64,000 bases of DNA from Cristatella mucedo (Eukaryota; Bryozoa; Phylactolaemata; Cristatellidae). The DNA lies in the NCBI GenBank assembly GCA_009760855.2, contig WPIO01000041.1, forward strand, positions 2,710,001 through 2,774,000. The letters run 5' to 3'. A model generated the notes under the pieces. That model was not told where the DNA came from. It ran no database searches and saw nothing but the letters and a program-made list of their open reading frames with translations. Below, in pieces: positions 1 through 8,436 of this stretch. Numbering within the stretch: the first letter of the stretch is position 1; the number at the start of each line of letters is the position of its first letter. Made by a program: the position numbers and the translations under genes.

Positions 1-116
1 AAACGGACTGCAGTGAGAGGTGTAAGGGCCACAACAAACGCCCCACGCGTTAACTCGATCGCCCGCCGCATGGTTCACGAGGCGGCGGCACCCCTCGAGA
101 AGAGCTCTCAGCTCAC

Positions 117-162
117 GCATACGAGATTTTCCATTCAGCCTGAGGTCTCCACTCGACACTTC
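117..162 (-). CDS. Possible UBR7 exon 7 (tentative)
   Basis: A 46-nt open stretch flanked by TTTCGTCAG and a good GTGAGC donor. Phase 1 at the acceptor agrees with exon 6. The short peptide (SVEWRPQAEWKISYA) was not recognised as UBR7, so this is a splice-signal-only call. RNA data would settle it. Confidence 0.3.
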
Positions 163-498
163 CTGACGAAAGCCGACAGAAGCGCAGTCCGCCCCTGAGG
201 CTAGCACTCGAGTCTCGATGGCTGATACGATAATAATAATAGTAATAACAATAATACTCTTGATAAAGTGTCCTCAGAGAACTCAATCTCTTTCTAGGCA
301 CTTCACATAGTCACGAGCGGCTGAACGGTGAAATCTGGCGATCGATGGGAGGGTGCAAACTGAGCGGGAGAGCGCTGAGATCGAAAGAGCGCTGAGAGCA
401 GCCCCGTCATATTGACCGACCAGCTGACCCGAGGTCTGAGAGGGGTGGGATGGGCGTGTGCACACATGCAATCGCCCACTGGTCCAGAGCAAACTTAC

Positions 499-613
499 GG
501 GCTGCAAACGAAGAGGTCACGTAGAAGCACAGGAAGTCCAGCTTGGTCGTGCAGACGCCGCAAATCATCTCTTCGTATGAGTCCTCTCGAGGCACGGTAG
601 CAACGCCCAGGTG
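499..613 (-). CDS. UBR7: UBR7 exon 6 (end of PHD finger)
   Basis: Begins HLGVATVPREDSYEEMICGVC and ends in FAA plus one base (phase 1). The acceptor is TTGCAG and the donor GTAAGT. It supplies the final CxxC of the PHD finger and a hydrophobic helix (LDFLCFYV) that also follows the finger in other UBR7 proteins. Confidence 0.87.
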
Positions 614-1697
614 CTGCAACGCAAAACGCCGGCTCGAGATGGTCGCCGAAAGGCCACGGGGGCGGGGCCGGGGCGGCGGGTTAGGGATTCTGAACCTCAG
701 CTCCGCTCCTCCTAACGCTCTGAACGGCTCTGCCCCGAAAATCGAACCGAGTGACACCGTGTGCACGGTGCATGAGACACACGAAGCAGCCGGCTCTGGC
801 AGCACTGCTGTCCCATACGAACAGCATGCCATGGAGAAAGAGAGAAGAATGAGGAGAGAGAGAGAGAGAGAGAGGGAGAGACAAGTAAGAAAATGCTGAA
901 CTATGAGGCCATGACCGAGCTGAACACAGAAGAGAGAGCAAGGGGCAGAGAGAGTGCAAGCGACACGTGCCACTCACCCTGGTGTGGAACCAGTCCTCAC
1001 AGACGGCGCACTGCAGCATCTCGTCCTCGACCTGCAGCCGTAAGAAAAAACGTGCCCGCGTGACCTTCTCGAGAGGGTGCATTCGCCAGGCAGCACTCGG
1101 TGGTGGCATTGCTGACTTGGCTTTGCATCCAAGTCAAAAGGTCAGCATGGAGACGCAAAGGGTGGGCCGGGCGTGCGCAGCAAGGCCAAAACAGCAGAGA
1201 CGCGTAGAAGTCAATCGCTCACATCGTCATCCGGATCCGGGTACGGCCTCTTGCACACGCAGTATCGACCAGAGAAGTTCTGGTTGTAGACATTTCCATC
1301 GTTGACCGCTTCCTTGTCCTGCAGGATAAGGCCAAGCAGCCGGTTATGTGGCACACATGACCTGCGGCAGCAGCTTAGCAACAGCGGCAACCGGTAGGTG
1401 TCGCTTCGGGCAACCAGCACACACCAACCCACCAAACAGCAGAACCAGCAAACTGGGCCAAGGCCATCCTAAGAAGCTCGTAGCAGCTGGCATCCACTAG
1501 CAGTGCTCATAGCAGCCTCTGCGCCTCAACAGAATGAAGTTTCATACAAGCCTATGGACTTCGAACTTGACGGAACACATGCATGCCGATAGATAGACCC
1601 TCATTCCTCCAAGCTAAGGCAGAGACCTTTTGCACATACCTGCTCTGTGTAAGCTTGCGTTTGTTACGGTGTGTAGGCCATTCATGAATACAAACCT

Positions 1698-1742
<45 letters not shown>

Positions 1743-2132
1743 AGTGTGTGTGTGTGTGTGTGTGTGTGTTTTGTGCAATAAGTGCTTTATAAGCTAAAGA
1801 TCAGATGTAGTGGAGGCAATCAGTAACTTCTTTCAGCCATCGTGAACCGGAAATTCGGATAGCCCACCACAGTGTGTATAACATAGCAGCTCAAGGTAAT
1901 AACTCAATAGATGCACAAATGCACACGAGCAGAAGTCCGACAAGCGAAAGGCACACGAATGCTGCTTGCAGTCGCCCTTCCCGCATGCAAACAAAGTCAG
2001 TTAAACTACCTAGCTTACCGATAGCAGACGACAAGTAAAACCTGGAGGAAACTTGCTGTTGCCACAGTCACAGCGGAGGCTCCTGAAACAAGCACCAAAC
2101 GTGAACGCAAATAAACCCGAACACAGTTCAAA

Positions 2133-2179
<47 letters not shown>

Positions 2180-2384
2180 ATCATAGAAACCCCGAGCTCT
2201 CATACAAGGATGACCTATCGAGGCTAGCCCAGCTGAAGGTACTGTCTCGAGGCTGCTCTCTTGCAAACCGCGGTCTTCTCTACTGCTTTCTCTACTGCTT
2301 TGCACTCTGATTATCATTTGCTCTTTTGCTCGGCTGCAGGAAAAGAAACGAAGTAAGCTACTGGTTATGCACTCACCCGGGGAG

Positions 2385-2426
<42 letters not shown>

Positions 2427-5400
2427 CTCTCAGCGTTCGAGTCGAATCCAGGTAGCGCAAGTGGGCATCATCGCCAAGCCTGACCTGGCGGTAAGCCAGG
2501 CTGTGACCTTTGCCACCGGAACATTTCGGAGTACTCTGGTGGCACAGCTCCGGTGCCGACATACTGCTTGCTCTTCTTCCTATGCAATGCTCTGCACTAA
2601 AACGCTCGGCGCTGCTTCGTGAAAGTGCTGCACACATCCGGCGCTCGGTTGAGCCAAAGTCAACCATCTCTGCTTTGGCACTTTGCAGCATCACGACTGT
2701 CCACTGGCTGAAACCAGCGCTGCTACAAGAATCTCTAAACCCCACTCCAGTCCTCGTGACTTTGCAGTGTCCCAGAGGCTAAGCACTGCATTAGCAGCAA
2801 TACCGCAGCAACCGGGAGCTAGTCGCTTTAGTTCCGCTGAGCGCACCGCAGCAGTCTCCAGAGCTGCTATCACTGCTATCCTACAGTCCAAGTGTCAAGC
2901 CAAGACCAGAGTTCGGCCGGCTCTGGAGTTGCACCGACCAATATCAAGGTCGCCTGCACACTGCTACGCACGCCGGACTGTCCCCTCACTCCCAACTATC
3001 TCCATGCCCGACTGTTTCCAGGCGCGTTCGATTCAAGTGACTTAACTAGTGATTATAGACGAAATCCGGGCCACACTAGAAAAAAGCTGGCAAAAGCGGG
3101 AGCGTGGCTGTCGGTGGCAGCACTCGTCGCTCGTCAGCTAGTGGCAGGGCGCCTTGTAGTCTGCTCTTCGAACACGGCACACCGGACCTCGGCACACCGG
3201 ACCTCGGCACACCGGACCTCGGCACACCGGACCTCGGCACACCGGACCTCGGCACACCGGACCTCGGCACACCGGACCTCGGCACACCGGACCTCGGCAC
3301 ACCGGACCTCGGCACACCGGACCTCGGCACACCGGACCTCGGCACACCGGACCTCGGCACACCGGACCTCGGCACACCGGACCTCGGCACACCGGACCTC
3401 GGCACACCGGACGGACCTCGGCACACCGGACCTCGGCACACCGGACCTCGGCACACCGGACCTCGGCACACCGGACTCCGGCACACCGGACCTCGGCACA
3501 CCGGACCTCGGCACACCGGACCTCGGCACACCGGACCTCGGCACACCGGACCTCGGCACACCGGACCTCGGCACACCGGACCTCGGCACACCGGACCTCG
3601 GCACACCGGACCTCGGCACACCGGACCTCGGCACACCGGACCTCGGCACACCGGACCTCGGCACACCGGACCTCGGCACACCGGACCTCGGCACACCGGA
3701 CCTCGGCACACCGGACCTCGGCACACCGGACCTCGGCACACCGGACCTCGGCACACCGGACCTCGGCACACCGGACCTCGGCACACCGGACCTCGGCACA
3801 CCGGACCTCGGCACACCGGACCTCGGCACACGCACGAGCGGGATGGCACCGAGCTAGCACGGCCCAAAGGCAGTTCCTTAAAGCTTATTTCGCCGCACGA
3901 GGGTCAAGGCTGGTCAGCTTTGGAGAGCCTGCATGCTGATAAGACAGTGGCCCTGGAGGAGCGCTGATGGCAAGGCAAATCAAATAGACATTGCGTGGTT
4001 TTGGTCACACGATCTCCTGAAACAGCGGGCCGTGTGCATTACCACCTGCATGGTGGGTCTCCAAGGCTGCCGAACGTAGAGATTCTATCCTCCCGCAGAC
4101 CCTAGCCTGCTGCTCGCTAACAACCAACCAACCAACCAATGGCCAAGGTGGTACTAGCGCCAACGAAGAGAACTGGCGCGAATTGCATTTTTCTCCGGGC
4201 AACCTTGAAGTGTGAGCCTTGTTGATGCCGTAGAGTAATTCCAAAAATTTGAATTCTTGCCGGCCAGCAAAATGACAACAAGCATAACGTGGTCAGCTGT
4301 GACACGCACAGGACCATAATAATAATAATAATAGCACACTTGATAAGCGCCCTCAGAGAACTCAAGCTCTTTCTAGGCGCTTTACATTTGCTGCAATGGA
4401 AACATGATCGAGTGGTAGTGGTATCATGCTTTATTAACAACATGAATAACATGGTTAGGGTGACAAGCACTGGGTCAGCATGCAAGTGTGGTTAATGGCA
4501 CCATGCAAAAGTGTAAGAACGCATAAGCACCTACGGCAAAATCAGAGGGACCCATAAATGCTGTGATAAAAAGGTGGTTTTTCATTTCTTTTTAAATGTG
4601 GTCAAGTCAGGGGATGTCGTGACAGAAGCCGGGAGTGAGTTCCAGGCTTTGGGAGCATCCGAACTACAGGCACAGCCTCCCAAGGTTCTGAGGTACATAA
4701 GAGGTGCTGGTATACGGCTAGATTCAGAAAAGCGGGTGATAACGACGCTTAGCCTGATGGAGAAGTAGATCTGATACGTAGACTGGAGCCAAAGAATGAA
4801 GGAACCTAAAAGTGAGCGACAAAACCTTGACAGTCAATCCATTGCTTGACTGGGAGCCAGTGCAGGTCGGCGAGAACTGGTGTGATGTGGCAACTGCAAC
4901 GCTCACGACAGATAAGCCTAGCTGCAAAGTTTTGCACCAGCTGTAAGTAACTGATTGGACATGCCGGTAGACCAGCCAGCAGTGAGCTACAGAAGTCAAG
5001 ATAAGATGTCACAAATGCATGGATCAACTTAGATGTGGTATCCTTGTCTAAACAAGTCCGAATTTCAGCAACGTTATGTAGTTGAAAGTAGGCAGACTTG
5101 ATTTTGGACCTGATGTGGTCATCTAATGAAAGGTCACTTTGGAACATGGCACCTAGATTTCGTGCAGATTCAACAGGAGATATGCTGACAGAGCCGATTT
5201 TGAGTGTTAGCCTTTCCAATGTCTGAATCACACTTGGTTTGCCCATAACTAGTAAGTTGGATTTTATCACCATTCAATTGAAGAAAAAATTTGCTGACAT
5301 CCATGTGTGGATGTTTTCAATACACAGCAAGGTAGCTGAGAGAATTTGATGTGCTCGAAGGCTGGCAGGGATCAAAGCAATGGTACAACTGAGTTCATCC

Positions 5401-6520
5401 GCATAGAAGTGCAAGACTAGATTGTGCTTGGCTATCACATCGGCAAGAGGGATAGTATAAACTGTGAACAGAACCGGACCAAGCATGGAGCCCAGAGGTA
5501 CCCCATATTTCAGGGTAAGCATGCAAATATAGTTGGTGGCAGCATGCACAATGTCAGCACACACAGAATGAATCACATGGACCCACTAAATGGTGATAAA
5601 TAGATGTGTTTTAGCTTCGTTTTAAATGTTTTAAAGGCAGGGGATGTGTAGCGTCGAGCAAGTCGGTAGTGAGTTCCTGGCTTTGGGAGCATGCAAACTA
5701 AAGGCACGATCTCCAAAAGATTTGGGGTTCACACGAGGTATAGGCAAACGATTAGAATCCGAAAAGCGGGTGGTACTATGCTTGGCCAGGTTGGGGAATA
5801 GACCGGATAGGTAGGCTGGTTAATTGCACCGAAACCAGGCTGGAAGTTTAAGCCGCTGTCGGTGGTACCATGTTTACTGGAAGCACCAGCCTCATGTTTA
5901 AGCACGGCATATGCAGCTACTAGGCATCTCTAGCCTTTGAATCGTCACCGCGATACATGCCATCATCTACATGAGCAACACACGAGTTTAAGCCAACTTC
6001 GAACTGGGTACGGCGAATGATAGAGCAACGAGCCAGTTGAAGCCGTTGAACTAAGCAACCCGCTAAGTGGATGACACATGGGGTGAGCAGCGGCCTACTG
6101 CGCAGCTGAAAATGTCTTAGCAGCAATCACCTTTTAGTATAGAGTTCAATCAGATTGTGCCCTTCATGGCATTCCAACGAGCAGGCCAAACAAATGGCCG
6201 CCGGCTCGCCGTTCGGCGCAAGGCACGTAGAGCATGAGTAAACGGCTTGCCGCTTGACGTAACCCTACGAAGCGAAATTCGATCGCCAATCAGGTCTGCG
6301 AAGCTGGAGGCACAGCACAGCAGACACGTGGAGTTACGACGCTCAAGCGACGATCAAAACCGTTAGCGCCGCAGCCGTTTGTTACTTGGCCATAGGTGCA
6401 GTTCTTATCATCACTGTCCCCTAAGACTGCAGTCACAGTCTCTTCTAGCTCCTCCTGCGCCGACAGAATGTCGTGCATTAGCATTCCGTCTTCGTCTTCC
6501 CGCCGGGTTGGTTCGGCCAT
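499..6520 (-). CDS. UBR7: UBR7-like putative E3 ubiquitin ligase, 5' and central exons (partial gene)
   Basis: Gene span on the minus strand with six confidently placed coding exons: 6386-6520, 6131-6264, 2019-2082, 1223-1318, 978-1031 and 499-613. All phases agree (0, 2, 0, 0, then 1 at the last donor) and every intron has GT/AG ends. The conceptual protein has an acidic N-terminus, a UBR-box zinc domain rich in C and H (including the motifs YSCSTC, CLACSLECHEGH and RCDCGNSKF), then a PHD-type finger (YCVCKRPYPDP, MLQCAVCEDWFH, MICGVC). This order is diagnostic of the UBR7 family, known in animals as a putative N-recognin/histone-directed E3 ligase of the nucleus and cytoplasm. The C-terminal part of the protein lies beyond the left edge. 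Intron 2 is about 4 kb and repeat-filled. Identification is from remembered family features, not a search. Confidence 0.9.
840..900. repeat. (AG)n-rich microsatellite in UBR7 intron 5
   Basis: Short GA/AG-rich simple repeat between exons 5 and 6. It keeps several frames open by composition only. Confidence 0.8.
978..1031 (-). CDS. UBR7: UBR7 exon 5 (PHD finger core)
   Basis: Eighteen codons, phase 0 at both ends, encoding VEDEMLQCAVCEDWFHTR. The CxxCxxWFH arrangement is the PHD core. The acceptor is CTGCAG and the donor GTGAGT. Confidence 0.9.
1223..1318 (-). CDS. UBR7: UBR7 exon 4 (linker and start of PHD finger)
   Basis: Thirty-two codons, phase 0 at both ends. The acceptor is CCTGCAG and the donor GTGAGC. 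It encodes DKEAVNDGNVYNQNFSG and then YCVCKRPYPDPDDD, the first Cys pair of the PHD finger. Confidence 0.9.
1700..1770. repeat. (TG)n microsatellite in UBR7 intron 3
   Basis: Two runs of TG dinucleotide interrupted by GAGAG near 1740. Confidence 0.9.
2019..2082 (-). CDS. UBR7: UBR7 exon 3 (end of UBR box)
   Basis: A 64-nt exon: one base completes the Arg codon from exon 2, then 21 codons encode SLRCDCGNSKF and a short linker ending LLS. The acceptor is TTTCAG and the donor GTAAGC. The RCDCGNSKF motif is the last zinc-ligand cluster of the UBR box. Confidence 0.9.
2136..2180. repeat. (CA)n microsatellite in UBR7 intron 2
   Basis: CA dinucleotide run with a single AA interruption. It lies about 50 bp from exon 3. 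Confidence 0.9.
2390..2432. repeat. (CT)n microsatellite in UBR7 intron 2
   Basis: CT dinucleotide run. Open frames here (Ser/Leu or Arg/Glu repeats) are compositional. Confidence 0.9.
3176..3831. repeat. 15-bp minisatellite, about 43 copies, in UBR7 intron 2
   Basis: Near-perfect head-to-tail copies of GGCACACCGGACCTC. A 19-bp variant unit at 3401-3419 carries an extra GGAC, and one unit near 3474-3480 has a CC shift. The unit has no stop codon in any of six frames, so it produces long but meaningless ORFs on both strands (HRTSA, GTPDL, PRHTG, CRGPV, VPRSG and EVRCA repeats). It lies wholly inside an intron. Confidence 0.95.
4316..5515 (-). mobile_element. LINE-A copy (CR1/L2-like), 5'-truncated, in UBR7 intron 2
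   Basis: Starts (in plus coordinates) with an (ATA)n tail, then the family's conserved 3' end (CTTGATAA-GCGCCCTCAGAGAACT). It extends back through the C-terminal reverse transcriptase region. Minus-strand ORFs at 4724-4999, 4806-5273 and 5274-5576 carry the RT catalytic area (YADE in place of YADD), NLGAMFQSDLSLDDHI, and HAFVTSYLDFCSSLLAGLP. Such segments are typical of CR1/L2-clade ORF2. Frame breaks and the altered catalytic motif make it inactive. Confidence 0.85.
5516..5825 (-). mobile_element. LINE-A 3' fragment
   Basis: A second 3' piece abutting the first, lacking the ATT tail. It holds the 3' UTR signature (CAGCATGCACA, GGACCCACTAAATG) and the last coding part. The UBR7 intron thus has two LINE-A insertions in the same orientation. 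Confidence 0.75.
6131..6264 (-). CDS. UBR7: UBR7 exon 2 (first half of UBR box)
   Basis: Acceptor TAG before a GGT codon at 6264. It encodes GYVKRQAVYSCSTC, then CLACSLECHEGH and IELYTKR. These carry most of the zinc-binding Cys/His residues of the UBR box. The donor is GTGATT after 6131, phase 2. The intron separating it from exon 1 is only 121 bp. Confidence 0.9.
6386..6520 (-). CDS. UBR7: UBR7 exon 1 (start codon, acidic N-terminus)
   Basis: Forty-five codons from ATG at 6520. The peptide starts MAEPTRREDEDG and ends in CTYGQ, followed by a GTAACA donor. The Glu/Asp-rich segment followed by a VLGDSDDKNCTYGQ motif is what UBR7 proteins show before the UBR box. Phase 0 at the donor. Upstream intergenic DNA (6521-6808) separates it from a divergent small ORF. 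Confidence 0.88.
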
Positions 6521-6808
6521 TCTCTATCTGCGAGGTCAACGACGGCAGGGTAATGTGAAGGCTCCCGGTTGGCCCTCGATTATATCTATTCCTAAATCGC
6601 GCTTCGCCGCGCGTACACCACATCGCACAATTTCGCGTTCGTTCGTTCAATAATCCGATGGTAAAATGAATTTGGCTTCACGCTTCCTATTAAGATAAAA
6701 CGTAATTATTCTGCCTGCTCAACCGCCCATACTCGTCCCGAAAAATCGTAATACTAAATACTCCCATTCGTACACGAAGTGTAGGAAGCACCGAAAATCC
6801 CCGAGACG
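6521..6808. promoter_or_regulatory. Candidate bidirectional promoter between UBR7 and the 6809 ORF
   Basis: A 288-bp gap between two divergent start codons. The half next to UBR7 is CpG-containing (TCGCGCTTCGCCGCGCG near 6595). No TATA box is seen. The promoter role is inferred from the head-to-head arrangement only. Confidence 0.4.
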
Positions 6809-7006
6809 ATGGAGCAACAAAGCAGCCTTCTGCTGCGGGCGCTCCGCCTACATAAAATGCTAAAGGTTCTCTTGAATGACCAAAATTTGGTTACCATCTC
6901 TCCAAATATAAAATTCATCAAAGAAAAGAGCGTCAAGGTGTATCAAGAACATCTGCTAAGGGAGCGGACGAGACGGTCCTACCGAAGAAAGTTGGTGTAC
7001 AATTAG
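6809..7006 (+). CDS. Small basic protein, 65 aa, function unknown
   Basis: ATG in good context (GACGATGG). The 65-residue product is Leu/Lys/Arg-rich with no membrane segment or signal peptide, and its very basic end contains RERTRRSYRRKL. A canonical AATAAA at 7016-7021, ten bases after the stop, supports a real transcript end. It is divergent from UBR7 with starts 288 bp apart. The short basic helical look recalls small mitochondrial or ribosome-associated proteins, but I do not recognise the family. It could instead be the last exon of a gene whose other exons I missed. Confidence 0.5.
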   Translation: MEQQSSLLLRALRLHKMLKVLLNDQNLVTISPNIKFIKEKSVKVYQEHLLRERTRRSYRRKLVYN

Positions 7007-7015
7007 CTCTACAGC

Positions 7016-7021
7016 AATAAA
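7016..7021 (+). terminator. AATAAA poly(A) signal for the 6809 ORF
   Basis: Canonical hexamer ten bases after the stop codon, followed by a GT-rich stretch. It supports transcript termination here. Confidence 0.55.
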
Positions 7022-7373
7022 AGTCAGGTTAAAGGTTGCATGCTGTCACTAAATTTTTTTCAACTACAAGCATACACATTCCTTCACAAAGTACACCCAG
7101 TGGAAAATTAAAGCTGAGGCTTTAAAGCCCGGTGTTAAACGCCAACGCAGGAGTATTCTCGACTGTTCAGTCGGTAAGAGCACTGTGCCGGTAGCCTTGA
7201 GTATGCAGGATCGCCACTCGGTTGAGCCGAAATTCTCTTTCGACATTCAGTCTCGCGACAGATTCACCCTCGGGTCGCTCTGTATTTTGAAATTCGTGCT
7301 TCGACGCTCAGGCTGTCGCGCGAAAGAATCTTCTACAAGTGGGCTGTGAAAATATCATCAACCGTTTGCGGGC

Positions 7374-7550
7374 GAGCCGTGACGGCACACTAGGTAAGGC
7401 GGTTGCTTTTCACGATCTCGGACCCGAGGTCGCGGGTTCAAATACTGATGTGGGCAATCCTTTATTGCCACTGCAAGCGGTGGTGATGGACGTCAAGGCT
7501 CTTCTGTCGCTATAGAAAAGAAGCCGTTAAATCAGCTAGTATTTTCTTTA
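7374..7550 (+). mobile_element. tRNA-like SINE (type 1)
   Basis: Head AGCCGTGACGGCACACTAGGTAAGGCGGT resembles an A-box region and GCGGGTTCAAAT a B-box. The body (CACTGCAAGCGGTGGTGAT) forms a hairpin. The end is CTCTTCTGTCGCTATA, then TTAATCAGCTAG and a T-rich tail. The same consensus recurs eight more times in this window. Confidence 0.75.
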
Positions 7551-8271
7551 TCAAGCATTTGCAGTTGATCGCCAATATGGCCACTGCAATGGTCCTATAA
7601 TTCACGAAGTTCGGCTGCTCGTTTCCGGTGCCAAAATGAGCCGCGCTGGTTTCTGATTGGTCTCGCCAAACCCTCCAAGCCCTACTGCAAATTCCCAGCA
7701 AAATTTAGTGACCGGATACCCAGCTGAACTACCGCCTAGAACGTCAGCCCTTTCATTCACTCGGGTCCTCTCGTTCAATTATTGATGTGCTCAGCCATTT
7801 TTACAGAGGCACCAATGAAGGGCACCTGCCTGATTTTGAAAAGGAAGTGCTCAAAATTGACATCCTCTAGGTCAGCCAATCACCGGAGATGATTAAAGGG
7901 GTTCGCCCCCCCCCCCCAGTATCCCTCGTCGACGTAGGTGCAGACAGCAGGCGGATATCAGCAAGATATCGATATGCTGCTTCTCAGAATGAGAGAATTC
8001 GTTTCAAAATATATGCTTAATGATACTTTCTGGAATCTTTTGTTCGCAAGGGCGAATGCCTCTTGTATTTTCACCAAACTCAAGCGGCGCCCTCACGGCG
8101 ATGCGAACAGGCCTGCGTCCAGCATTGTCCACTTCCGTTTCTCCTCTGGCCCCTCGAGGTTCTCCAGGTATCTTTACCCCGGCGAAATAGCTTTGGCATT
8201 CCACATTTATTACTCGCAGCACAGCAGGCTGACAGCATGCAAAACTGATTCAGGGGCGGCTCAGGCAGCGT

Positions 8272-8436
8272 AGCCGTGACGGCACACCAGGTAAGGCGGT
8301 TGCTTTTCACGTGGGTTCGATTCCTGCGGCGGGCGATTCTGAATCGCCCGCCGCAAGCGGTGGCGATAGCAGCCGTAAAGGCTCTTCTGTCGCTATACAA
8401 AAAGAGGCTGTTTAATCAGCTAGGATTTTTTTTTTA
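8272..8436 (+). mobile_element. tRNA-like SINE (type 1)
   Basis: Same consensus as the 7374 copy, with A-box-like head, GTGGGTTCGATTCC B-box, GCCGCAAGCGGTGGC hairpin and T-run end. It lacks part of the region between the boxes. Confidence 0.75.

Noticed and set aside
407-1109. ORFs of 188 and 142 codons on the minus strand
   Set aside because: They run through introns; only the parts matching UBR7 exons 5 and 6 between good splice sites were kept.
2892-3967. Long repetitive ORFs (321, 287, 263, 240 and 233 codons) on both strands
   Set aside because: They are the six-frame translation of a 15-bp minisatellite with no stop in any frame, inside a UBR7 intron.
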